Notes: a model not told the origin generated them from the sequence alone. A DNA stretch of 64,000 nucleotides from Sphingomonas sp. Leaf357 (GCF_001423845.1 NZ_LMPM01000001.1:1631398-1695397); one strand, 5' to 3'. Shown: positions 8,020 to 17,343, counted from the first letter of the stretch. Numbers and translations: made by a program.

Positions 8020-10617
8020 TCAGAACTTCGCACCGACCGTGATGCCGTACTGGCGGCCGATCGGCAGGTAGCCGTTGAGATCGCCGCCGAAATCGCTCAG
8101 GCGCGCATTGACCGAGACGATTTCCGGCGTGTGATCGTTGGTGAGATTGTTGACGTACCCGACGATCGAATAGCGATCGTTCTCGAACCCGGCGCGAAGG
8201 TTTACGATCACGCGCGGCCCGTACCAGCTGATGTTAGTGTTATCGTAATAATTCTTCGATTCGTAACGGCCGGTATAGTTGCCGACGAGCTTCCAGTCGC
8301 CCGAGCCTAGCGGGATGGCGATATCGGCACCGGTCGTCACCTGCAGGTTGTTCTCGCGCGGCACGCTGAGGCCGCTCAGCGACAGCGCACCCTTGTTGAA
8401 GGCACTGACATTGTATTGCGAATTGGCGGGCAGGAGCACCACCCGGCCGGCGCATTGCGGAAGGGTCGGCGTGACGACCCCGGTCGTCAGGTTGATCGTG
8501 CCGCAGCCGGAGACGGCAACGCTGGTGGCGGTCGCGGAGCTGGACGCGACCGCGAACGCGTCCTTGCCGAACTTCGGATTGGCGTAGCCGACGCCGACGC
8601 GCAGCGTCAGTTCGCGGATCGGATGCAACGCCACGTCCGCCTCGAAGCCGGTGGTATGGACGCTGCCGAAATTCTTGGTCACCAGGCCGGCATTGGTCGG
8701 CACTGAGGACGGACCCGAGATCTGGATGCCCTTGGTATCGATGTGATAGACTGCCAGATTGACCTGCAGCTTGTTGTCGAAGAAGCTGTTCTTGCTGCCG
8801 ATTTCGTATGTCGTGTTCACCTCGGGATCGAACGTCAGATCGGGCTGCGACCCATCGGCGGCGGCCACCGCGCGCTGGTTGAAGCCGCCGGCCTTGGTGC
8901 CGTTGGCGACGCTGGCATAGAGGTTCGAACTCGGGCTGATCGCGTATTTCAGCGAGCCGCGATAATTGCTGAAGTTGAACGTCGCGGACGGAGCGACCGG
9001 GCCGTTCGGGTAGAGATACGGCGTCGGCGCCGGGCCGGTGCAGCTCGCCGTGTTCGCCACGAGATAGGACGGGCAACCGGTCGACCGGATGATCAGCTGA
9101 TCCTTCTTCTGATGAGTGTAGCGATATTCGCCCGATGCCGTCAGGCCCTCGACGATATCCCATTCGGCGCCGACGAAGCCGGAATATTGCCGGTCGTGCG
9201 ACAGCGACTGGCTGATGCGCGTCGTGCTGAAATTGCCATCCGCGGTCAGATAGTCGATCGCCTGGCCGAAGCCGTTGGCGGCGGCGAGCGTCTGGCCGGC
9301 GGGGATGCGCGATCCGTCGATGCCGACGATCGTCGTGGAGAAGGTCTTGCCGCTATAATAGAAGCCGCCGAGCTGGAGGCGGATCGGCTTGCTGGCATCG
9401 GACTGTAGCCGAACCTCCTCGCTGAAATCCTTGTTGTTGGTGTTCGAACCGAATTGTTCGAGCAGGTTCACATAGGTGCCGTTGGTCAGCAGGAACGGGA
9501 TGCCGTTACGGCGGCCGATAAAGTCGGTCAGGCGCTGCTGATCGATCTTGGTATAGCCGGTCAGCGAACTGATCTTGAACAGGCCGAAATCGTAGCTGAC
9601 GTTCAGGCTGGCGAGGTTGACGCGGCGATCGTTGCCCGAGGCTCCGCCGAACTTCGGCTGCGGCGGCACTTCCACGGCGTGGATGTCGGGGTTGAACTTG
9701 CCGCAGAACGTCGAATAGCCGGTGCCGCCAGGATCGAAGCCCGAGGCCGGCACGGCGCGCGTGCCGCAATTGTTGACGTTGTAGGCGATCGCCGATTCAC
9801 CGAACGTGTCGTTGCCGTAATAATAGCTGGCGGCGACCGAGAAAGCCGGGGTCGGGGTGAAGTAGAGCGAGGCCTGGCCGTCGCGCTTCTTGAACCCGCC
9901 GGCGCGCGCGCCGGTCACCGAATCCTTGTAGCTGCCGTCGAAATGTTCGTACCCGCCGGCCACGCGCAGCGCGAGCACGTCCTTGATCAGCGGATAGCTG
10001 ATCGCGCCGCTGACGCTGTACTGGCCATCATTCCCGCCGAAGGCGGTGATGTTCGCGTGCGGCTCGGTCAGCGACGGCTTCTTCGACACATAGTTGATCG
10101 CGCCGGCAAAGGCGTTGCGGCCGTACAGCGCGCTGACCGGGCCCTTGACCACTTCGACCCGCTCGAGATCGATCAGGCTCAGGTTGATCGCGGTGTTGTT
10201 CGAAATGTAGATCCCGTCGAAGAACACCGCGACGTTGGGATCGCCCGAGCCGCCGTTCAGGTTGGTCTGGCCGCGGATGATCGGGTTGGCGCCGAATTCT
10301 GAACCGCCGCTGGTGACCTGCAGGCCGGGGGTGAGATAGGCGATGTCGCGCAGGTTGCGGACGTTGCCGTCGACCAGCGCCTTGGTGGTGAGCGCGGTGA
10401 TCGACAGCGGCACGTCCTGTAGCTTTTCCTCGCGATTGCGCGCGGTGACGACGATGTCGCCATCGTCCTTCGTGCTCGTCTCGGTCGGGGCGGGGGCCGG
10501 CGCGGGGGCCGGTGCGGTCTGGGCGGCGGCGAGGGCCGGCACGACCAGCGCCAGTATCGCGCCACTGCTCAACAATGCGGTTCGGAACGGAGAAAGCGTG
10601 TCGACAACAGAGCGCAT
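8020..10617 (-). CDS. TonB-dependent receptor (first)
   Basis: 865 aa from the ATG at 10617, preceded by AAGGGGAA. A signal peptide with a long hydrophobic core (ALLSSGAILALVVPALAAA) is followed by an Ala/Pro-rich linker. The plug domain begins at DGDIVVTARNREEKLQDVP, with NPIIRGQTNLNGG and VEVVKGPVSALYGRNAFAGA typical of sphingomonad TonB receptors. The rest is a 22-strand-type barrel ending in an aromatic residue (VGAKF). It is an outer-membrane, TonB-energised importer. Its place beside hydrolases and a transporter suggests that it brings in the compound degraded by the cluster; siderophore uptake is less likely because no iron genes are nearby. Confidence 0.9.
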   Translation of the reverse strand: MRSVVDTLSPFRTALLSSGAILALVVPALAAAQTAPAPAPAPAPTETSTKDDGDIVVTARNREEKLQDVPLSITALTTKALVDGNVRNLRDIAYLTPGLQVTSGGSEFGANPIIRGQTNLNGGSGDPNVAVFFDGIYISNNTAINLSLIDLERVEVVKGPVSALYGRNAFAGAINYVSKKPSLTEPHANITAFGGNDGQYSVSGAISYPLIKDVLALRVAGGYEHFDGSYKDSVTGARAGGFKKRDGQASLYFTPTPAFSVAASYYYGNDTFGESAIAYNVNNCGTRAVPASGFDPGGTGYSTFCGKFNPDIHAVEVPPQPKFGGASGNDRRVNLASLNVSYDFGLFKISSLTGYTKIDQQRLTDFIGRRNGIPFLLTNGTYVNLLEQFGSNTNNKDFSEEVRLQSDASKPIRLQLGGFYYSGKTFSTTIVGIDGSRIPAGQTLAAANGFGQAIDYLTADGNFSTTRISQSLSHDRQYSGFVGAEWDIVEGLTASGEYRYTHQKKDQLIIRSTGCPSYLVANTASCTGPAPTPYLYPNGPVAPSATFNFSNYRGSLKYAISPSSNLYASVANGTKAGGFNQRAVAAADGSQPDLTFDPEVNTTYEIGSKNSFFDNKLQVNLAVYHIDTKGIQISGPSSVPTNAGLVTKNFGSVHTTGFEADVALHPIRELTLRVGVGYANPKFGKDAFAVASSSATATSVAVSGCGTINLTTGVVTPTLPQCAGRVVLLPANSQYNVSAFNKGALSLSGLSVPRENNLQVTTGADIAIPLGSGDWKLVGNYTGRYESKNYYDNTNISWYGPRVIVNLRAGFENDRYSIVGYVNNLTNDHTPEIVSVNARLSDFGGDLNGYLPIGRQYGITVGAKF

Positions 10618-10654
10618 GGAAATTCCCCTTAAATGGCCATGCCAGAGCACGCTC

Positions 10655-10676
10655 CCGGGGCCGGTATGCCGGTCCG
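10655..10676. promoter_or_regulatory. Palindromic site upstream of first TonB receptor
   Basis: The stretch GGGGCCGGTATGCCGGTCC has the symmetric core CCGG-TATG-CCGG. Its reverse strand contains CATACCGGC, which also occurs inside the inverted repeat at 12553-12567. It lies about 40-60 bp upstream of the receptor start and may be an operator for a local regulator. Confidence 0.35.
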
Positions 10677-10787
10677 CCGATAACGCGACCTGCGCCCGGA
10701 ATGGGCAGAGCTAAGACCGCAATCGCAATCTGCTCGTCACTTTTGTGTAAGAACAGACCCGGTTTGTCTCGGTTCGATGACCGAAGA

Positions 10788-12464
10788 TCATACCATCGCG
10801 ACGATCGTTGCGAGCTCGGCTGCGAAATCTGCGGAGGACGCCTGCAAAACCGGCTTGTCGCGACATAATGCTGCCAGGCGGTCGTCATGGGCCGACAAGG
10901 GCGTCGACGGATCGATCACGCGGATCAGCGGGCGGTCGATCGTCGACAGGGCGGCGGCGGCATCGTGATCGAGCGCGGCGTGGATCGCGTCGCCATAGCG
11001 CTCGCGGCCGCGCATGACGTCCATCGTCCAGCGATGCAACGGACGCGCCGAAAAGTCCGCAGCCACCCTGCGCAACGCCGCCAGCCGGCGATCGTACCAC
11101 GGCCAATAGATCTGCGTATCGCGCAACATCAGCCAGGTGCGATACCAATGCGACCCGTCCGCCACGATCTCGATCGGTGGGGCGTAACCGGCGCGCATCG
11201 CCCGACGCTCGGCCTCGTCGGGGAGCAGCACGCCCTGTAGCGCGAGCATCGCGACCTTTCCCGGATGGCGCCCGGCCATGGCCAGGGCGACCGATGATCC
11301 GAAGCCGATGCCGTACAGCGTGGCACTTGCCACCCCTAGTAGGTTCAGCACTCCTGCCAGCACGTCCGCGAAATCGTCGATCGCCGGAGTGTCCGGCAGG
11401 GCGTCGGAATCTCCGCTGCCGGGCAGGTCGGGCGCGACCACGAAGAAGCGCGTCGCCAGCCGGGCGATCAGCGGCTCGGCCTGCTCGGACGATCCGGGCG
11501 CGTCGTGGACCAGCAACAGCGGCGGGTGCGCGCGATCGCCGGCATGGCGGACATGCACCTGCCCGTGCGCGCCATCGACGAACTGCCGCGCGATGCCCGT
11601 CTCGCTGGCGATCGTGTCCGGGTCTGCCGGTGCCGGGCCGCGTGCGCCATATCGGGCGAACGCTTCGGCGATCAGGGTGCGCTTGCGTTCGAACGAATTG
11701 CCGATCTCGACGATCTCCTGCCCGTCCTTGAGCGGGGGCAGGCGTTCGAGATGCGGATACAGCATGTCCGTGTCGGTCGCGGTGAAGATCGCCGGCACGC
11801 TCAGCTCGCGGGTCGCCGCGATCGCGCGGGCGCCGTAGAAGCTGGCGGCCTTGTAGGCCGGGGCATAATGTTCGGCCGCCTCGAAATACATCGCGACCCA
11901 CAGGTGCGTGCTGTGCGGGGGGCTGAGATCGTAGGGGTTGAGATGCTCGGGGATGCGCTCGCTCCACGGAAACCAGATCGATTGATCGCGGAACCGCGTC
12001 CAGGTCTCGGCATAATGTCCGCCGAGATCGCTCACCGGCAGGGCGCGAAAATAATCGCGGAAAAACACCGCGCATTCCGCGTCGGTGAAGGCGGGCACGC
12101 CGTCCAGCACCAGCCCGGTCACGCGATCGGGATGCCGCACCCCGAGTTCCAGCGCGATCGCCGCGCCGGTATGCGTGCCGAACACCGGGCAGCACGGCAT
12201 GGCGATGGCGGCGAGCGTATCGGCCATGGCATCGGCGAGATCGGCGACCGTCATCGTTGCCAGCGGCAGCGGATCGGACAGGCCGAACCCCGGCGTGTCG
12301 AACGCGAAGATCGTCAAGTCTGGCGATAGCCGCTCGATCTCCTTGAACAGCAGCCGCGCATTCGCCGGAGAGGAATGGATCAGCACCGCCGGCGGGCCAT
12401 CGCCGGCACGGAAATAGTGCACGCGCCGTTCGCCGACCTGCAGGAAGCGCCGGCTGATCCGCAT
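10788..12464 (-). CDS. Tandem alpha/beta hydrolase fusion, both nucleophile positions altered
   Basis: 558 aa from the ATG at 12464 (GGGAG upstream). Two complete alpha/beta hydrolase domains are fused: residues about 1-280 and 290-558. Domain 1 has IHSSPAN, FDTPGFGLSD and the nucleophile elbow GTHTG, so His98 replaces the usual Ser. Domain 2 has VHDAPGSS, PDLPGSGDSD and GIGFG, so Gly387 replaces it. Both caps share motifs such as IWFPW/IYWPWYD, which suggests internal duplication. The second domain begins HGQVHVR, much like the start of the separate hydrolase at 23402-24181. Without Ser it may use His chemistry, act as a lyase or be non-catalytic. No signal peptide is seen, so it is probably cytoplasmic. 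Confidence 0.8.
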   Translation of the reverse strand: MRISRRFLQVGERRVHYFRAGDGPPAVLIHSSPANARLLFKEIERLSPDLTIFAFDTPGFGLSDPLPLATMTVADLADAMADTLAAIAMPCCPVFGTHTGAAIALELGVRHPDRVTGLVLDGVPAFTDAECAVFFRDYFRALPVSDLGGHYAETWTRFRDQSIWFPWSERIPEHLNPYDLSPPHSTHLWVAMYFEAAEHYAPAYKAASFYGARAIAATRELSVPAIFTATDTDMLYPHLERLPPLKDGQEIVEIGNSFERKRTLIAEAFARYGARGPAPADPDTIASETGIARQFVDGAHGQVHVRHAGDRAHPPLLLVHDAPGSSEQAEPLIARLATRFFVVAPDLPGSGDSDALPDTPAIDDFADVLAGVLNLLGVASATLYGIGFGSSVALAMAGRHPGKVAMLALQGVLLPDEAERRAMRAGYAPPIEIVADGSHWYRTWLMLRDTQIYWPWYDRRLAALRRVAADFSARPLHRWTMDVMRGRERYGDAIHAALDHDAAAALSTIDRPLIRVIDPSTPLSAHDDRLAALCRDKPVLQASSADFAAELATIVAMV

Positions 12465-12730
12465 CTCGCTCCCGCTCACTGCCGGTGATCTGGACAGGCA
12501 CTGTCGTACATTCGGCACTCCTCGGGATCGTGGGCGGCATGCTTGGCGAGGGTTGCCATACCGGCAATTCGCAACGTCGGCGCTACCCGTATATCGGGCA
12601 TCCATATCGCGTCGGCGCGATAGGATCGATCCGCACACCGCCGCGTCTTTTAGTCATAGACGCCAACGCGGCGTTGCGTCCCCGGGCGTGGGATTTCATG
12701 CCCTGGTCCAGGCAAGACCAGGGGGACCAT
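12465..12730. promoter_or_regulatory. Divergent promoter region with inverted repeat TTGCC-N5-GGCAA
   Basis: This 266-bp space separates the tandem hydrolase gene (minus) from the EthD-PrpD-hydrolase operon (plus). It holds a perfect inverted repeat at 12553-12567 (TTGCC ATACC GGCAA). Part of it, CATACCGGC, recurs on the reverse strand upstream of the first TonB receptor, and a related TTGCCACACGGCC lies at 34231-34243 in the leuC/enoyl-CoA hydratase divergent region. I infer a shared operator; the regulator is unknown. Confidence 0.4.
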
Positions 12731-13648
12731 ATGCCCGGAACGGCAGTCGAGATCGAGAACAAGGCGGGCATCTGCCGCATCACCTGCGGCTGGAAGAAGC
12801 CCGGCCTGCCGCTCGATGCGGTGCGGCGCTACTGGCGCGACGTGCACAGCCCGGCGATCGCGCGGCGGCCCGGCATCTGGGAATATCGCCATTATCAGTT
12901 CGATGCGGTGCAGCCGCTATTCGCTCCGCTCGACGGGATCGACCAATCCTGCTCGGCGGACGAACAGCTCATGTGGCTGTCCGACGTGCGCTATGCCGAC
13001 GATGCCGCGCTGGCGATCTTCGCCGCCGAACCGGCCGACAATGTGCGCGGCGAACTGCTCGGCGATATCGACCTGATCGTCGACCAGAGCACGACCTACA
13101 AGGCGGTCGACGATATGGCGCGCACTTTGGTGGACGACAGCGCGATGGTCCCGCCGCAGGGCCAGCCCCCGGTTCCGGCGTTCGGACTGTTCCTGCGCAG
13201 CCGCAGCGCCGAGCCCGACTTTCGCGCCTTCGTGGTCGCGCTGGCTGGGCGCTGGGCCGCGACGCCGGGAGTGCGGCGCGTGCGCTACAGCCTACTCGAG
13301 GCACCCGATGTCGCCGCCGAACGCGCCGCCGGCTATCCGATCAAGACCCATCCGCCCGAGCGGCAATATCAGGCGTGGATCGACCTCGCGATCGACGATC
13401 CGGCCGTCGCCGCCACGCTCGCTACGGACGGCATGACCGATCATATCCGCGCGGTGCACGCCTATCCCGTCGCCGCCAATTACACGTCCAATTACGACGG
13501 CAGGCCCACGTTCGTCGGGCTGCGCGGCTATCCCGCCTGGGATGCGCTGACCACGATCGGCGGTTACAATCAGGCGCAGCCCGCGATCATGAAATGGATG
13601 TTCGGCCCGGTCGCCGATGGCGTGACGCTCGAGCCGGTGTCGCGATGA
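12731..13648 (+). CDS. EthD-like double-domain protein
   Basis: 305 aa from the ATG at 12731, which has a purine-rich site (CAGGGGG) upstream. The first half has the EthD-type dimeric alpha/beta barrel pattern: KKPGLPLDAVRRYWRDVHSP, then RRPGIWEYRHYQFD. The second half (from FGLFLRSRSAEPDF) looks like a second ferredoxin-like domain, so one chain may form the pseudo-dimer. EthD-like proteins occur in ether and aromatic or polyketide catabolic operons, some as cyclases or hydrolases, many without known activity. Its stop overlaps the start of the MmgE/PrpD gene (ATGA), so the two are co-translated. Confidence 0.65.
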   Translation: MPGTAVEIENKAGICRITCGWKKPGLPLDAVRRYWRDVHSPAIARRPGIWEYRHYQFDAVQPLFAPLDGIDQSCSADEQLMWLSDVRYADDAALAIFAAEPADNVRGELLGDIDLIVDQSTTYKAVDDMARTLVDDSAMVPPQGQPPVPAFGLFLRSRSAEPDFRAFVVALAGRWAATPGVRRVRYSLLEAPDVAAERAAGYPIKTHPPERQYQAWIDLAIDDPAVAATLATDGMTDHIRAVHAYPVAANYTSNYDGRPTFVGLRGYPAWDALTTIGGYNQAQPAIMKWMFGPVADGVTLEPVSR

Positions 13649-15009
13649 CCGCCACCGTATCGCAGACCCTCGCCCGGTTCCTCTGCACCGCGCCCGCTCT
13701 GCCCGCCGACGTGCTGCACGAAGCCAAGCGCCTGTTGCTCAACCAGTTCAAGGCATCGGTCGGCGCGGCGGATCATCCCGCGATCCGCATCCTGCACGAT
13801 TGGGCGACCGACGATGGCGGGCCGAGAAACGGTGGCGGCGCGCACGTCCATTGGCATGGCACCGAGACCAGCCCGCAGGGTGCGGCGATGGTCAATGGCG
13901 CGCTATACGAGGTGCTCGACTTCCACGACACCTATATCCCGTGCTTCATGCACGCCGTGTCCGCCGTGCTGCCCGCGGTTCTGGCGCTGGCGGAGGCGCG
14001 CGGCGCAGGTGGCGCGGCGTTGCTGCGCGCGCTGGCGCTGGGCGTCGAGGCGGAGCTGGCGGTGGCGACGATCCTGATGCCGACGGCCTATTATCGCGGC
14101 GGCGTGCCGGCGGGGATCACCGGCGGCGTCGGCGCGGCGGCGGCGTGCTGCGTATTGGCCGAACTGGACGAGGCGCGCACGACGCATGCGCTCGGCATCG
14201 CGATGTGCACCGCCTTCGGGCTGTACGCCTCGGTCGGCAGCATGACGCTCAGCTACATCACCGGTGCGACGGCGCGCAGCGGCCTTTCGGCGTTCGAACT
14301 GGCTGAACGCGGCCTGACCGCACCGGCCACTGCGTTCGAGGGCGATCGCGGCATGTTCCAGGCGCTGTGCGATGAGGATCGCGCCAAGATCGCCCCAACG
14401 CTCGCCACGCTCGGACAGGAATGGCGGCTGTTCGGCCAGACCTACAAGGTCGTGCCGACCGAGACGATCACGCACGGGCCGGTCGAATGCGTCCTCGCGA
14501 TCCTGCCGCGCGCCGTTGGCCGCACGGTCGAGCGTATGACTTTCCACGTCAATCCGTTGGTCCAGTCGATCGCCGACGAACGCCGCGAACGCTTCGGCGC
14601 GCCGTCCAGCGAAAGCGAGGCGACGTTCGACCTGCGCCACTGCGCCGCCGCCGCATGGTTGCGCGGCCGTTTCACCACCGCTGAGACCGCGCCCGCTTGC
14701 TATTCCGACCCGGAGGTGCTGGCCCTGCGCGACCGGATCGACCTGGTCGCCGACGAGGCACGCAAGACGTTCGAGGGCTGTTCGCTGGACGTCGCGTTCA
14801 CCGACGGCAGCCGCGAGGCGCATGCGATCGACAATTTCCTGGGGACGCCCGGCAACCGCGTGCCCGACGACACGCTGGCGCAGCTGTTCCGCGACTATGC
14901 CGGCGCGCTGCCGGCGGGCCGCGCGGATACGATCATCGAAACGGTCTGGGCGCTCGACATGGTGCCCGACATCCGCTCGCTCACCCGATTGCTGAGGATC
15001 GCCGCATGA
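13645..15009 (+). CDS. MmgE/PrpD family protein
   Basis: 454 aa, full length for the MmgE/PrpD family (2-methylcitrate dehydratase, cis-aconitate decarboxylase and relatives). The N-terminal helical domain has the family pattern GAAMVNGALYEVLDFHDTY, with DFHD in place of the common DxxD/H signature, and ITGATARSGLSAFELAERG further on. The C-terminal alpha/beta domain follows. Both ends show ATGA overlaps, with the EthD-like gene before and the alpha/beta hydrolase after. No prpB or prpC is nearby, so I infer a dehydratase, decarboxylase or isomerase on a cluster intermediate rather than the methylcitrate cycle itself. Confidence 0.8.
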   Translation: MTATVSQTLARFLCTAPALPADVLHEAKRLLLNQFKASVGAADHPAIRILHDWATDDGGPRNGGGAHVHWHGTETSPQGAAMVNGALYEVLDFHDTYIPCFMHAVSAVLPAVLALAEARGAGGAALLRALALGVEAELAVATILMPTAYYRGGVPAGITGGVGAAAACCVLAELDEARTTHALGIAMCTAFGLYASVGSMTLSYITGATARSGLSAFELAERGLTAPATAFEGDRGMFQALCDEDRAKIAPTLATLGQEWRLFGQTYKVVPTETITHGPVECVLAILPRAVGRTVERMTFHVNPLVQSIADERRERFGAPSSESEATFDLRHCAAAAWLRGRFTTAETAPACYSDPEVLALRDRIDLVADEARKTFEGCSLDVAFTDGSREAHAIDNFLGTPGNRVPDDTLAQLFRDYAGALPAGRADTIIETVWALDMVPDIRSLTRLLRIAA

Positions 15010-15815
15010 CCATCGTGACTTTGCCGGGCGGCGAGACGATTTGGTACAAGATCACCGGGGATGGCCCGCCCTTGCTCCAGATCCACGGTTCCGCCTTCGG
15101 CCATCGCAATTTCGAGAAGATGACGCCGCTGTGCGCGCGCGATTTCGCGGTGATCGATTTCGACCTGCCGGGTTACGGCGAGAGCCGGGGGGCGCCCCGT
15201 CCGGGCGGGATGCAGGGCATTGCCGATCTGGTGTTCGAGCTGATCGAACTGTTGCCCTATGACAAGGTCAGCATCCACGGCACGTCGTTCGGCGCGATGG
15301 TCGCGCTGACGCTCGCCGCGTCGCACCCGCACGTGGTCGATCGGCTGGTGCTCAGCTGCTTCCTCGCACGCTACGACAATGCCGCCCGCCTGATGCGCAA
15401 GACGTGGAAGCGCTGCGCCCGCGACAGCGGGATGGTCGCGGTCGCCGACATCACCTCGGTCGCGGGCTTCGCGCGCGGCTTCTACGATCGCCCCGATGCC
15501 GAGGCCGTGCTGGAGCAGATCCGCGAGGCCAACAGCAGGACGCTGCCGGAGGCATTCATCGCGGGCACCGAGACGATCGAGGCGACGGATCTTTCGCCGT
15601 TGCTCCCGAGGATCACCATGCCGGTCCTGCTGCTGGCCGGGGCGGAGGACAACATGACCGCCTTCGACACCGCACCGAGCGGCTTCGGCATGCGCCGGAT
15701 CGCCGAGGCGCTGCCCCAGGCGGAACTGCACGTCATCCCCGAAAGCGGTCATTACCTCGTGATCGAGCAGCCGGAGGTCGCGACCGGGAAGATCCTGTCG
15801 TTCTTCAGCCGATAG
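15006..15815 (+). CDS. Alpha/beta hydrolase with intact catalytic triad
   Basis: 269 aa. The start ATG overlaps the PrpD-like stop (ATGA). Motifs: oxyanion region QIHGSAFGH, FDLPGYGES, nucleophile elbow HGTSFGAM with Ser present, acid region LLAGAEDNMTAFD and a C-terminal ESGHYLVIEQP for the His. This is a standard serine hydrolase of the kind used for esters, lactones or C-C bonds in meta-cleavage-like pathways. It ends 11 bp inside the 3' end of the converging amidase gene. The intact triad contrasts with two other hydrolases in the cluster that lack the Ser. Confidence 0.85.
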   Translation: MTIVTLPGGETIWYKITGDGPPLLQIHGSAFGHRNFEKMTPLCARDFAVIDFDLPGYGESRGAPRPGGMQGIADLVFELIELLPYDKVSIHGTSFGAMVALTLAASHPHVVDRLVLSCFLARYDNAARLMRKTWKRCARDSGMVAVADITSVAGFARGFYDRPDAEAVLEQIREANSRTLPEAFIAGTETIEATDLSPLLPRITMPVLLLAGAEDNMTAFDTAPSGFGMRRIAEALPQAELHVIPESGHYLVIEQPEVATGKILSFFSR

Positions 15816-17124
15816 GCGGGAAGGCCGGCCCGCCCAGCGCCGCTTCCCATGTCGCGGCGGCGGCCAGCAGCCGGCCTTCCTCGCCCATCCGGCTCACGAA
15901 CTGCACGGACAGCGGCAGCCCGCCCGTCGACAGCCCGGCCATCATCGCCAGCGCCGGGTGCCCCGTCACGTTGAACGGGCCGCGCGCCTGCAGCATGTAT
16001 GTGCGCGCGATCTCCTCCGGATCGTCGATCCGGCAGGCGACCTCCAGGCTGCTCGCGGTCAGCAGCAGATCGACCGCGTCGAACGCCCTGTCGACCGCCG
16101 CCGTCAGGACATCGCGCTGGCGATACGCCGCGATCAGCGTCTCCGCCGAGGTGAACGCGCCCGCCAGCAGCGCCGTGCGCGTCAGTGCCGACAGCTGTTC
16201 GGGCCGCTCGCGGAAGCGCTCGGCATGCGCCGCGAACCCTTCGCTCTGCAGGATCACCCGGTTGACCAGAGCGAAATCGCCGAGCGGCGGCAGCGTCACC
16301 TCGGTCGCGCCCAGCGCCTCCGCCACGCGATCCAGCGCCGCCGCGACCTCCGCGCTCGCCGTCATGTCGCGATCGTGGAAATGGCGGACATAGCCGACCC
16401 GGCCCGGGGCATCGGCGGCAAGATCGACGCCGAGCGCCGTCGCGGCGATCGCCATATCCTCCACGCTCCGGGTCAGCAGCCCGACATGGTCGAGCGTCCA
16501 GGCCAGCGGCACCACGCCGTCCACCGGCAGCACGCCGCGTCCGGGCTTCAATCCGACGATCCCGCACGCGCTCGCCGGATTGCGCACCGATCCGGCGGTA
16601 TCGGTGCCGATCGCCAGCGGGACCAGACCGGCGGTCACCGCCGCGCCCGCGCCGGACGACGAGCCGCCGGGGTGATGATCGAGGTTCCACGGATTGCGTG
16701 CCGGCGGAAACGGCAGGTCGAACGTCGGGCCGCCGATCGCGAATTCGTGCGTCGCCAGCTTCCCGACGATCACCGCCCCCTGCGCGCGCAGGCGGGCCAC
16801 GATCCCGGCGTCGCGTGTCGCCAGTGCGTCGCTCGTCGTGCGCGAATGGCACCGCGTCGGCATGCCCGCGACGTCGATCACGTCCTTGATCCCGACCGGC
16901 ACGCCATCGAGCGGACCGAACGCCACGCCGCCGGCCCAGCGCGCGCCGGCTTCGCGCGCCGCGCGCCGGGCACCGTCCGTGTCCACCGATACGAAGCTGG
17001 CGAGCCGGCCGTCGATCTCATCGACGCGGGCGAGCAAGGATTCGACCAGGACTTCCGGCGTCAACGCACCGCTGCAGAAGCCGCTCGCGATCTCGGCAAG
17101 GCTCAGGCGGTGATGCGGCGTCAC
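15805..17124 (-). CDS. Amidase signature (AS) family amidase
   Basis: 439 aa. The Ser-cisSer-Lys triad is visible: Lys80 in VGIKDVID, cis-Ser155 in the GGSSSG motif, and nucleophile Ser179 in GTDTAGSVRNPA (Ala replaces the common Gly). Length and motifs fit cytoplasmic amidases of the GatA/AtzE/AtzF type. Its start overlaps the stop of a 60-residue gene by 4 nt, an arrangement also known for AtzE with its small AtzG partner. Hydrolysis of a carboxamide or ureido compound is expected. No GatB or GatC is adjacent, so it is not part of the tRNA amidotransferase. Confidence 0.88.
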   Translation of the reverse strand: MTPHHRLSLAEIASGFCSGALTPEVLVESLLARVDEIDGRLASFVSVDTDGARRAAREAGARWAGGVAFGPLDGVPVGIKDVIDVAGMPTRCHSRTTSDALATRDAGIVARLRAQGAVIVGKLATHEFAIGGPTFDLPFPPARNPWNLDHHPGGSSSGAGAAVTAGLVPLAIGTDTAGSVRNPASACGIVGLKPGRGVLPVDGVVPLAWTLDHVGLLTRSVEDMAIAATALGVDLAADAPGRVGYVRHFHDRDMTASAEVAAALDRVAEALGATEVTLPPLGDFALVNRVILQSEGFAAHAERFRERPEQLSALTRTALLAGAFTSAETLIAAYRQRDVLTAAVDRAFDAVDLLLTASSLEVACRIDDPEEIARTYMLQARGPFNVTGHPALAMMAGLSTGGLPLSVQFVSRMGEEGRLLAAAATWEAALGGPAFPPIG

Positions 17125-17303
17125 GGCGCCGGCTCCGTTGGCACGGCGAGCACCGCGATCGCCGCCGCCTGTTCGGCCGCCAGGTGCGCGGCCTTCGCCA
17201 TTTCCTGGGGAAACTGATCGAGCATCCGGTCGAGTCGCTGGCGTTTCGCCGCGATGCTGTGGGCGGTTTCGGTCATCGCCCGACTGTCGGTGGCACCCGC
17301 CAT
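17121..17303 (-). CDS. Small AtzG-like (DUF4089-like) amidase partner, tentative
   Basis: 60 aa (51 aa if the second ATG at 17276 is used). It overlaps the amidase start by 4 nt (ATGA), so it is translated with it. The composition is helical (RQRLDRMLDQFPQEM, then an Ala-rich helix) and the chain ends VPTEPAP. This resembles the end of small AtzG/DUF4089 proteins, which finish with PxxxEPAP and clamp onto AtzE-type amidases. Similarity is judged by eye over a short stretch, so this is an inference; the coupling to the amidase is the firmer evidence. Confidence 0.5.
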   Translation of the reverse strand: MAGATDSRAMTETAHSIAAKRQRLDRMLDQFPQEMAKAAHLAAEQAAAIAVLAVPTEPAP

Positions 17304-17327
17304 GCGATCAACCCATTATGCAGAACT

Positions 17328-17343
17328 CGCATTCCGCGATGCG
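17328..17343. promoter_or_regulatory. Inverted repeat between amidase and acyl-CoA dehydrogenase operons
   Basis: CGCAT-N6-ATGCG lies in the middle of the 86-bp divergent space. Related half-sites (CGATGC and GCATCG) flank the region before the LysR gene at 21505-21531, so a LysR-type regulator could act at both. The evidence is only base symmetry. Confidence 0.3.
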
